Assembly: GCF_020103695.1 (NCBI RefSeq)
Contig: NZ_JAHXBF010000008.1
Span: 124,001-188,000, forward strand
Origin: Hyalangium versicolor
Lineage (GTDB): Bacteria; Myxococcota; Myxococcia; Myxococcales; Myxococcaceae
Direction of reading: 5' to 3'
Length of the DNA stretch: 64,000 bases
Below, in pieces: positions 41,935-51,468 of this stretch (positions are counted from its first letter, which is position 1; every line of letters begins with the position of its first letter). The notes under the pieces are model-generated. The model worked only from the letters and a program-made list of their open reading frames with translations. It made no database searches and was not told where the DNA came from. The translations under genes and the position numbers were made by a program.

Positions 41935-44001
41935 CTACAGCGTCTTGAGGTACTCGATCAGTGCCAGTCGCTCCGGGTCGGTGAGCACGGTGTTGAACTC
42001 ATGTCCACCGTTGCCCTGGCCGAACGCGTGGGTGTTGTAGATCTTCCGATCCTCGAGCTGCTGCGGCGTGCGCGTCGGCGGATAGAGGATGTTCCACGTG
42101 GCGATCAGGTTGCTGAAGAGCAGATTCTCGATTTGTTGCGCGAGGGGCGTGCGGAACTCGTCGCCCGGATCGCAGTTGATGTACGGCGACACCGACGGGT
42201 TCACCGGCGTGCGAAACTGGCAGGCGATGGAGTCGTACTTCCAGCCGAGCCTGGTGGAGTCGTAGGCGCGTTGCAGGTTCGTGTCGAAGCCCATGAGGGC
42301 GAGCGGCTGGTCCCATCGCTTGGGAGCGGAGACGCGGCGCCAGATGGGCCTGCGGTCAGAGGGCTTGAGCACCTCCCAGATATTGGGGACCGAGCCGTTG
42401 TGGAAGTACGGCGCGGTAGCCCAGACGCCGTGCAGCGGCGGCGCGAGGTAGCCGAGCTCCCGGTTGCCGCGAATGTGCGACTGGTTCTGTGGGCCGCAGT
42501 CGTTGGCGGTGCCCCGCGTCGACGGATAACCGAAGAAGTTCTTGGCGCCGGCGGCCTGCACCGCTGCGTTGTTGGTGTTCAACCGGACCGGGTCGGTGCC
42601 GATGATGTTCATGGGCACGATGTAGCTCGCCATGCCCTCCAGCGCTGGGGTCGCGAGGAACGCGGGATCATTGACGTAGCGAGCCGCGTAAGCGCCGTGG
42701 CAACTCGCGCAGGAGCCGTTGCCCTGGGGCCGCGGCACGGGGTTGTTGCGCCCGGGCGCCCACATGTCGAGCGTGTGGAACAGCACCGACCCTTGCTCGG
42801 CCAGCGCCTGGTTGATCGAAAACGGGTAGGGCGGTGCCTTGAGCGCTTCGACCCAGGTGTTGAGGGCTGGACCGTTGGCGCGCATCCAGTCCTGGCCTGC
42901 TTCGCTCACCGGCCCGCCGAGCCCGCCGAACAGGCCAATGAACGGCGTGTAGAACACCATGTCCACGCGTGGCGCATCCATGGGGAACACACCATCGACG
43001 AACTTCACCGGCCGGTGCCCCATGTTCCACCAGGCAGGCGTATCCATTCCGGCTGTCGAGCCCGAGTTGATGACGCCCAACACCTCGGCGGGCGTCAGCA
43101 ACTCCTCGTCCGGAAACAGGAAGGCGAGGTTGATGTCGCTGGCGTTGTTGGTGCCTCGGGTGCGGTTGAGGTTCAGGAACGTGGCCAGCGACGCCGGATA
43201 GCCCAGGGGCAGCAGGTCGCTCAGGAACAGGTCCAGATCCGCCAGGCTGCTGCCGCCGCCCTGCACCACCCCAAGGCCTGGACCCTCCGAGGGCGTGCCT
43301 ACCGCGCCGCTGTGGCAGGCATGGCAGGTGACTCCGAGACGTCCGCTCCAGGATCCGTCCGGGTTGCGCAGTTGCGTGAGCATCTGCGGCAGTTGGCCGC
43401 TCCCGCCGTTGGTGAGGTTGGGGTTCTCCCAAGGCAGCGGATAGGGATTTCGCTGGGTGCTCAGCCCCGAGCCGTAGCGTTGGGACACCAACTCATCGAA
43501 GTTGTTGGGACGGAAGACGAAGCCGGGCCACGTCGTCCACAGCGCGTTGTACTGCGCCGCGGTGAAGGTGGCGATGCCGAACCCTGCCTCGAGGGTTGTG
43601 AAGTCAGTGCCGGTGAACAGCGCCCCCGCGCCCGGATGGCCGTTCGTCAGCAGCCCCGCGCCGCGATTGAAGCGCACACGCAGTTGGCCGCAGGTCTGCG
43701 CCGGGCCTTCTTCCTGCACCGCCACCGGGTCGACATGGCAGTTCTTCCAGAAGGCATTGAAGTGCACCGCCCGGCCATCGCTCAGGCCGGGCTGCACCAG
43801 GGTTCGTGGGTCCGCCGGCAGGACGGCGCTGTCCGGCTTGCCGTAACAGAACTCCCACTGTGCCGAGCCGCCTCGACTGCTGCCGAGCAGATCGCCGGCC
43901 GCGGCGACGCTGGAGATCGCCAGGGTTCCCGCTGTAAGCCACGTTCGAATGAAAGGGACAACGTTCCTGCTCGATGGTGCTGACCTCTTGCCTACGCTCA
44001 T
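41935..44001 (-). CDS. Diheme c-type cytochrome resembling rubber oxygenases RoxA/RoxB
   Basis: 688 residues from the ATG at 44001, chosen because GAGGAAG lies upstream; the longer frame to 44145 has no signal. An N-terminal export signal (WLTAGTLAISSVAAAG) is followed by a large domain with two CxxCH motifs at residues 226-230 (CHACH) and 431-435 (CASCH), the same number and similar spacing as in RoxA-type rubber oxygenases of gliding and other bacteria. The WNMGHRPVKF and LGYLAPPLHGVWATAPYFHN segments are also typical of that family and its MauG-like relatives. RoxA/RoxB cleave the double bonds of polyisoprene outside the cell. Substrate is inferred from family resemblance; other diheme oxidases are possible. 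Confidence 0.7.
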   Translation of the reverse strand: MSVGKRSAPSSRNVVPFIRTWLTAGTLAISSVAAAGDLLGSSRGGSAQWEFCYGKPDSAVLPADPRTLVQPGLSDGRAVHFNAFWKNCHVDPVAVQEEGPAQTCGQLRVRFNRGAGLLTNGHPGAGALFTGTDFTTLEAGFGIATFTAAQYNALWTTWPGFVFRPNNFDELVSQRYGSGLSTQRNPYPLPWENPNLTNGGSGQLPQMLTQLRNPDGSWSGRLGVTCHACHSGAVGTPSEGPGLGVVQGGGSSLADLDLFLSDLLPLGYPASLATFLNLNRTRGTNNASDINLAFLFPDEELLTPAEVLGVINSGSTAGMDTPAWWNMGHRPVKFVDGVFPMDAPRVDMVFYTPFIGLFGGLGGPVSEAGQDWMRANGPALNTWVEALKAPPYPFSINQALAEQGSVLFHTLDMWAPGRNNPVPRPQGNGSCASCHGAYAARYVNDPAFLATPALEGMASYIVPMNIIGTDPVRLNTNNAAVQAAGAKNFFGYPSTRGTANDCGPQNQSHIRGNRELGYLAPPLHGVWATAPYFHNGSVPNIWEVLKPSDRRPIWRRVSAPKRWDQPLALMGFDTNLQRAYDSTRLGWKYDSIACQFRTPVNPSVSPYINCDPGDEFRTPLAQQIENLLFSNLIATWNILYPPTRTPQQLEDRKIYNTHAFGQGNGGHEFNTVLTDPERLALIEYLKTL

Positions 44002-44157
44002 GGGGTCTTCCTCGTGTGCTGCGTGTTCCCGATTTGCTGGTGACGCTGCGCGGCAGAGACCAAGCGGAGCCCACTTCGAGGCTGACACCACACGAGCTAG
44101 AGCTGAGAAAGAGGCTAAAGCGGACATCCATGGCAGCCGCGACAAGTAAGGTAGGAC

Positions 44158-44202
44158 CTTATTGGCGTAGCGTCAATAGGCTGTTGTCGAACTGCCAATA
44201 AG
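44158..44202. promoter_or_regulatory. Operator-like cluster of TATTGRC half-sites
   Basis: CTTATTGGC (44158-44166) and GCCAATAAG (44194-44202) are perfect inverted arms. Between them, TATTGGCG-TAG-CGTCAATA (44160-44178) is an imperfect palindrome. Three half-sites about 157-201 bases upstream of the RoxA-like start suggest a TetR-type or similar repressor/activator site. Confidence 0.5.
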
Positions 44203-44424
44203 AATGTTCTGAGGCACGCGCCGACCCTGGCTTCGCTCGCGTCAGCAACTCAGGGTCGCGAGCAGGAGCTGGGAAGCCCATGGCCTGCGCGGCAGGGGCA
44301 GACCCGTAGTTCAGCTACTGCGGGCAGTGCGGAATCGCAGGCGAGTGGATGCACTCTGAGAGCAGGAGCGTTGGTATCCCGCGTGGCGGGACACCCGAAG
44401 CCGTGCGATTTCCCGCGGGTTCAT
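44203..44424. other. Intergenic region, nothing further recognised
   Basis: No gene is supported between the operator cluster and the VOC gene ending at 44425. Confidence 0.3.
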
Positions 44425-44904
44425 TCAGCCCCGCCGCGCCGCCTCGATCTTCGCGATGTCGATCTTCTTCATCGTCATCATCGCTTCGAACGCGCGCTTG
44501 GCCACGGCGGGATTGGGATCGGTGATCGCGTCAGTGAGGGCCCTTGGTGTGATCTGCCACGACAAGCCCCACTTGTCCTTGCACCAGCCACATGCGCTTT
44601 CCTGGCCGCCGTTGCCCACGATCGCGTTCCACAGCCGATCCGTTTCAGCCTGGTCGTCGGTCGCCACCTGGAATGAAAAGGACTCGTTGGGTGTGAACCC
44701 GGGGCCGCCGTTCAGGCCGAGGCACGGGATGCCGATCACCGTGAACTGCACGGTCAACACATCGCCTTGCTTGCCGGAGGGAAAGTCGCCGGGCGCGTGA
44801 TGCACGGCCTGCACGGCGCTGTCAGGAAATGTCTTTGCGTAGAACTGCGCCGCCTCCAGCGCGGTGCCGTTGTACCAGAGACAGATCGTGTTCTTGTTGG
44901 CCAT
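44425..44904 (-). CDS. PhnB/VOC-family protein (3-demethylubiquinone-methyltransferase-like fold)
   Basis: 159 residues from the ATG at 44904 (MANKNTICLWYNG). The typical PhnB-like features are present: YNGTALEAAQFYAKTFPDS at the start, GDVLTVQFTVIGIPCLGLNG, and the SACGWCKDKWGLSWQITPRA segment. Though often annotated as 3-demethylubiquinone methyltransferases, most such proteins have no proven activity. There is no signal peptide. It is 31 bases downstream of the membrane gene at 44936-45679, so the two are probably co-transcribed. Confidence 0.85.
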   Translation of the reverse strand: MANKNTICLWYNGTALEAAQFYAKTFPDSAVQAVHHAPGDFPSGKQGDVLTVQFTVIGIPCLGLNGGPGFTPNESFSFQVATDDQAETDRLWNAIVGNGGQESACGWCKDKWGLSWQITPRALTDAITDPNPAVAKRAFEAMMTMKKIDIAKIEAARRG

Positions 44905-44935
44905 CGTTGGCCTCCTCGGAGTGGGGTTGAGGCGC

Positions 44936-45679
44936 TCAATCCTGCCGTCGCCACAACCACCATACACCGACCCCGATCAAGCCCAGGAAGGCCCAGGTCA
45001 GCGGCGAGGTGATGATCGCGAGTGCCGCCAGCCCTGCGGCCATACGCACGAGCACGAGCGCGAGCAGGCCAACGGCGACGCTCCCTGCCAGGACAAGGAG
45101 CCTCCGCGTGAAGCTTTCGCGCCGGACCGTGACCCCGGCGGCCCGCAGGGCTGCGCACAGCTCGAGTCGGCTCTGCGGAGAAGTGGGAAGATCGAAGCTC
45201 GCGGAGGGCTCGCGGCGGTTGACGAGCCAGAGCTCGACGACGCGGGAATCCTTCAAGATGAGTCGGAGGTAGCCGGAGCGATCAAGCGCCCTGAAGATCG
45301 TTCGCGGCTCTTGCCCCGCGACCTGAAGTTGATCGCCGCTCAGGGTGACTTCGACGTCGACCGCGTCTCGGGCGGCGGCGCGCATTTGAGCCGCGACCGA
45401 GAGGCAGGCGTACGCGAAGAAACCGCAGATCACCGCTATGAGCGCGAGATTAGGAGAGAGGAAGAGCACTCCTCCCCCCGCTCCCAGGAAGATCGGGAAG
45501 GTGCCGAGCGCGATGAAGAATCGCTTTCGCGCCAGCCCGCGGAACTGCTCGGCGGTGAGCGTGACTCGCACTCCGGAGAGCGTACTTGGCTGCCGCGCGC
45601 CTTGACGTAGGGCGTCCTGAAGGAAGGAGGCCGCCAGTGCGGCACTGTCGATCGGAGGCAAGTCTGGCTTGGGTCCCAT
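44936..45679 (-). CDS. Membrane protein of unknown function
   Basis: 247 residues with four hydrophobic helices in two pairs: FIALGTFPIFLGAGGGVLF and ALIAVICGFFAYACLSVAAQ near residues 55-100, then LLVLAGSVAVGLLALVLVRM and LAALAIITSPLTWAFLGLIG near the C-terminus. The intervening segment of about 90 residues is soluble and beta-rich. No catalytic motif is seen and the family is not recognised. It lies upstream of the PhnB-like gene. Confidence 0.6.
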   Translation of the reverse strand: MGPKPDLPPIDSAALAASFLQDALRQGARQPSTLSGVRVTLTAEQFRGLARKRFFIALGTFPIFLGAGGGVLFLSPNLALIAVICGFFAYACLSVAAQMRAAARDAVDVEVTLSGDQLQVAGQEPRTIFRALDRSGYLRLILKDSRVVELWLVNRREPSASFDLPTSPQSRLELCAALRAAGVTVRRESFTRRLLVLAGSVAVGLLALVLVRMAAGLAALAIITSPLTWAFLGLIGVGVWWLWRRQD

Positions 45680-45755
45680 AGGAGAACGAATCTACTCGGG
45701 GCTCCATGGAAGAACACCCAGGCGGTCCGCTCATGAGGGGACGGAGTGAGTTCTG

Positions 45756-46472
45756 TCAGTGGCAGCTGGGCTTGTCCGGAGTTCCCAAGGCGCGGAAGAC
45801 GAGCACCGTCGCCGCCGCCAGGGGCAGCGCCCGCTGAAGGAGGAACGTGGCCAGTACGGGCCGGTGGCGCCACAGCCCGGTTTGCAACTGGGCTCCCAGT
45901 AACGCGGGCAATCCTCCCAGAGCGAAGGCTCCGAGCAGCAGGGCTCCTCCCGTGAATGAGCCGCTCGCCAGCGCCGCCGCGAAGACTCCATAGAGGAGTC
46001 CGCAGGGCAGCAAGGGGGTGAGTGCACCCATTGCACCGGCTCTCCCCGTAAACGAAAACTTTGCGCTCACCCGTGAGAGGGCACCCACCAGGTGGGACAG
46101 GCCGGGCAGGGGACGCAGCCGCTTTCCCAGCTCCAGCGCGGACGCGACGAGCGCCGCCGCCATCAGCCAGGGCAGGGCAGGGTGCACGGAGACATCCAGC
46201 GTCCGCGCCACGCCGCTCCCGAGCGCCCCCAGCGCTCCTCCCAACGCGGCATAGGCTGTGATCCGGCCTCCTTGATAGGCGAGCACGGCTTTGCGCCGCT
46301 GCGGCCCTGGCACCGAGGGAAGGGCCGCGCAGGCGAGCGGCCCGCACATCATCAGGCAATGGACGCTCCCCGTGAGGCCCACGGTGAAGGCTCCCAGCGC
46401 TCCGGTCAGCACCGCCGGAGAAGGGGAGATCATCTGAGCAAGCAGCAACGCTGGGGCCTCGAGTGCCGTCAT
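45756..46472 (-). CDS. SafE/TauE-type membrane protein linked to cbb3 oxidase assembly
   Basis: 238 residues from ATG 46472; an ATG at 46433 gives a shorter, also plausible protein and leaves more promoter room to the divergent ccoI. Six or so helices are visible, with the family landmark GSVHCLMMCGPLACA near residue 36 and LPCGLLYGVFAAALASGS later. Such TauE/SafE proteins are commonly encoded next to ccoI-ccoS and are related to DsbD/CcdA-type proteins; they are thought to help copper delivery or cytochrome maturation for cbb3 oxidase. It is divergent from the cco operon by about 50 bases. Confidence 0.85.
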   Translation of the reverse strand: MTALEAPALLLAQMISPSPAVLTGALGAFTVGLTGSVHCLMMCGPLACAALPSVPGPQRRKAVLAYQGGRITAYAALGGALGALGSGVARTLDVSVHPALPWLMAAALVASALELGKRLRPLPGLSHLVGALSRVSAKFSFTGRAGAMGALTPLLPCGLLYGVFAAALASGSFTGGALLLGAFALGGLPALLGAQLQTGLWRHRPVLATFLLQRALPLAAATVLVFRALGTPDKPSCH

Positions 46473-46521
46473 GTTCGCTGCTCAAGGCAACAGGCATGCC
46501 GTTCGCAATACCGGCCTGGGC

Positions 46522-48927
46522 ATGTCCACTTCCGCGCAAAAGCTGCCTGCGACTTCGTGCCTCCACTGTGGAAGCCCAGTCCCCGTGGGTGCGCAGGGTG
46601 GGTTCTGCTGCTCGGGCTGCGAGGCCGTGCATGGTCTGCTCGTGGATCAGGGGCTCACGCGCTACTACGCCCTGGCGGATGGGAAGGTGGCTCCTGCTCC
46701 CGAGCCCAAGCCGGGCCGGAGCCATGCGTGGCTGGATCCGCTGGTGGCGCGCAGTGAGTCCTCGGGCGGAGAGCTGTGCTCGCTCGAGCTGGATGTGCAG
46801 GGCATCCATTGCGCCGCCTGTGTCTGGTTGATGAACGAGCTGTTCCGCCGTCAGCCCGGCGGCGCCGCCATCACGATCAACCCGGCGCTCGGGAAGGTGA
46901 ACCTGAGGTGGCGGCGGGGCCAGTTCGACGTGACGGGCTTCCTGAACTCGGTGGAGGCATTCGGCTACCTCTTTGGACCCAGTCGCAAGGCTCCCGAAGC
47001 TGCCTCATTGGATCTGCCCGTGAGGCTCGGCATCTGCGCCGCCATCGCGATGAACGTGATGCTCTTTTCTTGGAGCTTCTACGTGGGCCTTACTCCCGAG
47101 GATGGGGAGATCTTCTCCCTCTTCTCCCGTCTGAGCCTGGGGCTGTCCACGGTGGCGGTGCTCGTGGGTGGCTGGCCCTTCTTCCGCTCGGCGTGGCAGG
47201 GGCTGCGCAGTGGGGTGCTCCACCTGGACCTGCCCATCGCCCTGGGCATCCTGCTCGTCTATGGCACGTCGCTCGCGCAGGCCCGGAGCGGGCGCGGGGA
47301 CCTGGCCTACTTCGAGTCCCTCAATACCTTCATGACGCTGATGCTCGTCGGGCGCTGGCTCCAGCAGCGCGTGCTCGACCGCAACCGCCGCTTCCTGCTG
47401 GAGGATGATGGTGCGGACGGCATCCTCGTCCGTCGCCAGCAGGGGGACCGGTTGGACACCGTTCGCGCGCCGGAGCTGCGCGCCGGGGACACGCTGGTCA
47501 TCACTCCGGGGGACCTCGTCCCCGTGGATGCCGAGCTCCTCGATGCCCAGGCGAGCTTCTCCACGGACTGGATCACCGGCGAGGCGGATGTGCGAACCGT
47601 TCGCGAGGGTGAGGTGATTCCCGCGGGCGCCTTCAACGCCGCGCAGGTGGCCGTGCACGTGCGAGCCCGGACGGACTTCCAGGAGTCCCCGCTCGTCTCC
47701 CTGCTCCGTCAGGCGCCCGGTGCCCCCGAGCGATTGCCCGCGCACGCCCGTTTCTGGAGCCGCGTGTCGCGCCGGTGGGTGATCTCGGTGCTCTCCATCG
47801 CGGCCCTAGGCCTGGCGGTGTGGTGGCCCGCGGGGCCTGACAAGGCGCTTCAGGTGGCGGTGGCCTTGCTCGTGGTGACGTGCCCGTGTGCCATCGGCAT
47901 CTCCGTGCCGCTCGCCTACGAGCTGGTCCAGGCCCGGCTGCGCCGCGAGGGCTTCTTCATCCGCTCCGCGGATCTCCTCGACCGGCTCCCGCTTGTTCGC
48001 AAGGTGCTCTTCGACAAGACGGGCACGCTCACGTTGGGCCGGCTCGAGCTGGCCGATCGTGCCGCCCTCGAGCAGCTTGAGCCCGGGCTTCGCGATGTGG
48101 CCTTCAACCTGTCCGCGCGCAGCAACCACCCGGTGAGCCGGTGCCTTGCCGCAGCGCTGTCCCAGGCAGGTGCCCGCTTCACGCCGGGGCTCCATGTGGA
48201 GGAGCACCCCGGACAGGGGCTCGAGCTGATGCGAGACGGGACTCGCTGGCGCCTGGGGGCTGCCTCGTGGGCTGCTCCCGAGGCCCAGGGGACACAGGGT
48301 GTGGTGCTGGCTCGGGACGGTGGGCTCGTGGCCGCCTTTCCCATGCGTGACTCCGTCCGCCCGGATGCGAAGCGGGAGATCGCTGCCCTGCGCGAGGAGG
48401 GCGTCGACGTGTGGCTTCTCTCCGGAGACGCCCCCCAGCGCGTCCATGAGATGGCGGAGCGGCTCGGAGTCTCTCCGCAGCAGGCGCTCGGCGGACAGAA
48501 GCCCGAGGACAAGGCGGCCAGGGTGGCGGCGCTGGACCGCTCGGACACGCTGTACCTGGGAGATGGCGTGAATGACAGCCTCGCCTTCGAGCGCGCCCTG
48601 TGCGCGGGAACGCCCGCCATCGATCGGCCGGTGATGCCCGGCAAGTCCGACTTCTTCCTGCTCGGCGAGGGGATCGGCTCCATCCGCGAGGCGCTCCGCC
48701 TATCCCACCGCTTGCGCCAGGTGGTGCGCCGCGTGCTCGCGGTGGCGCTCGTATACAACGTCATCGCGGTGGCCGTGTGCCTGGCCGGTGCGATGACGCC
48801 GCTGCGCGCGACGGTGGCCATGCCGCTGAGCTCGCTCTCGCTGCTGCTCTTCACGCTCTACAGCCTGTCTCCCTCGCGCCGGCCTGCATCGGCTCGAGTC
48901 CCCTCGCTCCGTGAGGTCCCCGCTTGA
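46522..48927 (+). CDS. ccoI: Copper-type P1B ATPase of cbb3 oxidase assembly (CcoI/FixI)
   Basis: 801 residues from ATG 46522. An N-terminal cysteine cluster (SCLHCGSPVP, CCSGCEAVHG) precedes a heavy-metal-associated domain with GIHCAACVWL. The membrane part includes the CPC ion-binding motif in TCPCAIGISVP (C454-C456). The phosphorylation site D498 in DKTGTLT, a GDGVNDSLAF hinge and two final helices complete the enzyme. CcoI pumps Cu+ out of the cytoplasm for CuB insertion into CcoN. Its stop overlaps the TTG start of ccoS. Confidence 0.95.
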   Translation: MSTSAQKLPATSCLHCGSPVPVGAQGGFCCSGCEAVHGLLVDQGLTRYYALADGKVAPAPEPKPGRSHAWLDPLVARSESSGGELCSLELDVQGIHCAACVWLMNELFRRQPGGAAITINPALGKVNLRWRRGQFDVTGFLNSVEAFGYLFGPSRKAPEAASLDLPVRLGICAAIAMNVMLFSWSFYVGLTPEDGEIFSLFSRLSLGLSTVAVLVGGWPFFRSAWQGLRSGVLHLDLPIALGILLVYGTSLAQARSGRGDLAYFESLNTFMTLMLVGRWLQQRVLDRNRRFLLEDDGADGILVRRQQGDRLDTVRAPELRAGDTLVITPGDLVPVDAELLDAQASFSTDWITGEADVRTVREGEVIPAGAFNAAQVAVHVRARTDFQESPLVSLLRQAPGAPERLPAHARFWSRVSRRWVISVLSIAALGLAVWWPAGPDKALQVAVALLVVTCPCAIGISVPLAYELVQARLRREGFFIRSADLLDRLPLVRKVLFDKTGTLTLGRLELADRAALEQLEPGLRDVAFNLSARSNHPVSRCLAAALSQAGARFTPGLHVEEHPGQGLELMRDGTRWRLGAASWAAPEAQGTQGVVLARDGGLVAAFPMRDSVRPDAKREIAALREEGVDVWLLSGDAPQRVHEMAERLGVSPQQALGGQKPEDKAARVAALDRSDTLYLGDGVNDSLAFERALCAGTPAIDRPVMPGKSDFFLLGEGIGSIREALRLSHRLRQVVRRVLAVALVYNVIAVAVCLAGAMTPLRATVAMPLSSLSLLLFTLYSLSPSRRPASARVPSLREVPA

Positions 48928-49115
48928 ACGTCATTCTTCTCCAGGTCTTCGTGAGCCTGATGCTCGTCGCCGGCTCGGTGCTGCTCTTCGCGGTCAGCAT
49001 CCGCTACCGGGACCACGAGCACGCGGATCGGCTCGCGCTCTTCCCGCTCGAGGACGACGGTGCCCCATCGGCGCCGAAGGACTCCGAGCCCTCACCGCAC
49101 GACTCGACGAGGTGA
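48924..49115 (+). CDS. ccoS: cbb3-type oxidase assembly protein CcoS
   Basis: 63 residues from TTG 48924, coupled to the ccoI stop. One membrane helix (VFVSLMLVAGSVLLFAVSIRY) is followed by a short cytoplasmic tail with acidic and proline residues, the usual CcoS layout. CcoS is required for cofactor insertion into the CcoN subunit; its exact biochemical role is not settled. Confidence 0.9.
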   Translation: MNVILLQVFVSLMLVAGSVLLFAVSIRYRDHEHADRLALFPLEDDGAPSAPKDSEPSPHDSTR

Positions 49116-49119
49116 CGCC

Positions 49120-51468
49120 GTGCAACAGCAACGAATCATCTATGACGACACCACGGTGCGCCGCTTCATCTTCGCGGCGGTGCTGTTCGGCATCGTGGGC
49201 ATGGGCGTAGGGGCACTGGTCGCCGCGCAGCTCGCCTGGTGGCAGGCGAACCTGGGCATCCCCTACACCACCTTCTCCCGCCTGCGCCCGCTGCACACGA
49301 ACGCCGTCATCTTCGCCTTCGTGGGCAACATGATGTTCGCGGGCGTCTACTACTCCGCCCAGCGCCTGCTGAAGGCGCGCATGGCGTCCGACTTCCTCTC
49401 GAAGGTCCACTTCTGGGGGTGGCAGCTCATCATCGTCGCCGCGGCTATCAGCCTGCCGCTCGGGTACACCACCTCCAAGGAGTACGCGGAACTGGAGTGG
49501 CCCATCGATCTCGCCATCGCGGTGGTGTGGGTCGCCTTCGCCATCAACTTCTTCTGGACGCTGGCCAAGCGCAACGAGAAGAACCTCTACGTCGCGATCT
49601 GGTTCTACATCGCCACCATCGTCACCGTGGCGGTGCTCCACATCGTCAACAGCCTGGCGCTGCCGCTCAGCCCGCTGAAGAGCTACTCCGTCTACGCGGG
49701 CGTGCAGGATGCGCTGGTGCAGTGGTGGTACGGCCACAACGCCGTGGCCTTCTTCCTCACCACGCCCATCCTCGGCATCATGTACTACTTCCTGCCGAAG
49801 GCGGCGGAGCGGCCCGTCTACTCGTACCGGCTCTCCATCGTGCACTTCTGGGCCCTGGTCTTCATCTACATCTGGGCCGGCCCGCACCACCTGCTCTACA
49901 CGGCGCTGCCGGACTGGGCGCAGTCGCTGGGCATGGTGTTCAGCGTGATGCTGTGGGCTCCCTCCTGGGGCGGCATGCTCAACGGCCTGCTCACCCTCAA
50001 GGGCGCCTGGCACAAGCTGCGCGAGGATCCCGTCCTCAAGTTCCTCGTCGCGGGCGTCACCTTCTACGGCATGGCCACCTTCGAGGGCCCGTTGCTCTCC
50101 ATCAAGTCCGTGAGCGCCCTGGCGCACTACACGGACTGGATCATCGGCCACGTCCACGGCGGCGCGCTGGGCTGGAACGGCTTCATGGCGGCCGGCATGT
50201 TCTACTGGCTGGTGCCGAGGCTGTACGGCACGAAGCTGCACTCGGTGAAGGCCGCCGATTTCCACTTCTGGACGGGGACGGTAGGCATCCTCCTCTACAT
50301 CGTCGCGATGTGGGCCTCGGGCATCAACCAGGGCCTCATGTGGAAGGCCACCAATCCCGACGGCACGCTGCTCTACCCCTCGTTCGTCGAGACCCTGATC
50401 GCCATCCGGCCCATGTACATCGTCCGCTTCCTGGGCGGCTCGCTCTACCTCGCCGGCTTCATCGTCATGGCATGGAACCTCTGGAAGACGGCGAGCGCGG
50501 GCAAGGCGGTGGATGGTGAGACGACGGTCGTGGTGGAGGATCCGCAGCCTGCTCCGGCGCCCGTGCAGGCTCCAGGCTGGGTGCACGTTGTCACTGGCCG
50601 GCCGCTGGTGTTCGCGGTGGCCATCCTCGGCGTCAGCCTCTTCCTCGGCTGGGCAAAACCTGTGCGCGCGCTGGTGCTCATCGGCGCCATCGTGGCCCTG
50701 GGCGAGTTCGCCTGGATCGTCACGCGGCGGGATCGCGAGGCGGGCAAGCCCTCGTGGTTCGCCCTCATCGAGGGCCGCCCGCTGGCCTTCACCATCCTCA
50801 CGCTGCTCGCCGTCCTCATCGGCGGCGTGGCGGAGTTGCTGCCCACCATCATGATCCAGCAGGCGGTGCCCGCGCATGGCCAGGCCCAGCTTCCGTACTC
50901 GCCGCTGGAGCTTCAGGGGAGGGATCTCTACGTGCGCGAGGGTTGCTACACGTGCCACTCGCAGATGATCCGCCCGTTCCTCTCGGAGACGCAGCGGTAC
51001 GGGGAGATCTCCCGCGCTGAGGAGTTCATCTACGACCATCCGTTCCAGTGGGGCAGCAAGCGCACCGGGCCGGATCTGCACCGCGTGGGCGGCAAGTACC
51101 CGAACCTCTGGCACTACACCCACCTGATGGATCCGCGCGCCACCAGCCCGGGTTCCAACATGCCCCCGTACACGTGGCTGGCGTCCAACCGCATCGAGAC
51201 GAAGCTGGCGCCCAAGAAGCTGGCGCTGATGCAGAAGCTGGGCGTGCCCTATACCAACTCAGACATCGAGGGCTCCGAGGCCCGGCAGAAGGCCCAGGCG
51301 GAGACGATCACCGCGGACCTGGCCGCACAGGGCATCCAGGTGGCCTGGGACTCGGAGATGGTGGCCATCATCTCCTACCTGCAGCGGCTCGGGCGGGGTC
51401 CGCAGGATGTGAAGCCGGCCGAGCCCGCCGGCCCGAAGACCGCCGCTGTCGTGGGAGGGACTCCCTGA
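49120..51468 (+). CDS. ccoNO: Fused cbb3 oxidase subunits I and II (CcoN-CcoO)
   Basis: 782 residues from GTG 49120. The first 470 residues are CcoN: 12 helices with the heme ligands in RPLHTNAVIF, the CuB ligands around GHNAVAF and AGPHHLLYTA, and HVHGGALGWNG for heme b/b3. A linker with two or three further helices (about 490-580) leads to CcoO-like sequence with one heme c site, C609-x-x-C612-H613 (CYTCHSQMIRPF), and a YPNLWHYTHLMDPR tail. Normally CcoN and CcoO are separate genes; the fusion is in frame and no separate ccoO is present. It is the O2-reducing, proton-pumping core. Confidence 0.93.
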   Translation: MQQQRIIYDDTTVRRFIFAAVLFGIVGMGVGALVAAQLAWWQANLGIPYTTFSRLRPLHTNAVIFAFVGNMMFAGVYYSAQRLLKARMASDFLSKVHFWGWQLIIVAAAISLPLGYTTSKEYAELEWPIDLAIAVVWVAFAINFFWTLAKRNEKNLYVAIWFYIATIVTVAVLHIVNSLALPLSPLKSYSVYAGVQDALVQWWYGHNAVAFFLTTPILGIMYYFLPKAAERPVYSYRLSIVHFWALVFIYIWAGPHHLLYTALPDWAQSLGMVFSVMLWAPSWGGMLNGLLTLKGAWHKLREDPVLKFLVAGVTFYGMATFEGPLLSIKSVSALAHYTDWIIGHVHGGALGWNGFMAAGMFYWLVPRLYGTKLHSVKAADFHFWTGTVGILLYIVAMWASGINQGLMWKATNPDGTLLYPSFVETLIAIRPMYIVRFLGGSLYLAGFIVMAWNLWKTASAGKAVDGETTVVVEDPQPAPAPVQAPGWVHVVTGRPLVFAVAILGVSLFLGWAKPVRALVLIGAIVALGEFAWIVTRRDREAGKPSWFALIEGRPLAFTILTLLAVLIGGVAELLPTIMIQQAVPAHGQAQLPYSPLELQGRDLYVREGCYTCHSQMIRPFLSETQRYGEISRAEEFIYDHPFQWGSKRTGPDLHRVGGKYPNLWHYTHLMDPRATSPGSNMPPYTWLASNRIETKLAPKKLALMQKLGVPYTNSDIEGSEARQKAQAETITADLAAQGIQVAWDSEMVAIISYLQRLGRGPQDVKPAEPAGPKTAAVVGGTP

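Noticed and set aside
46473..46521. FNR-type box between the SafE-like gene and ccoI
   Set aside because: No TTGAT-N4-ATCAA-like sequence is present in the short gap.
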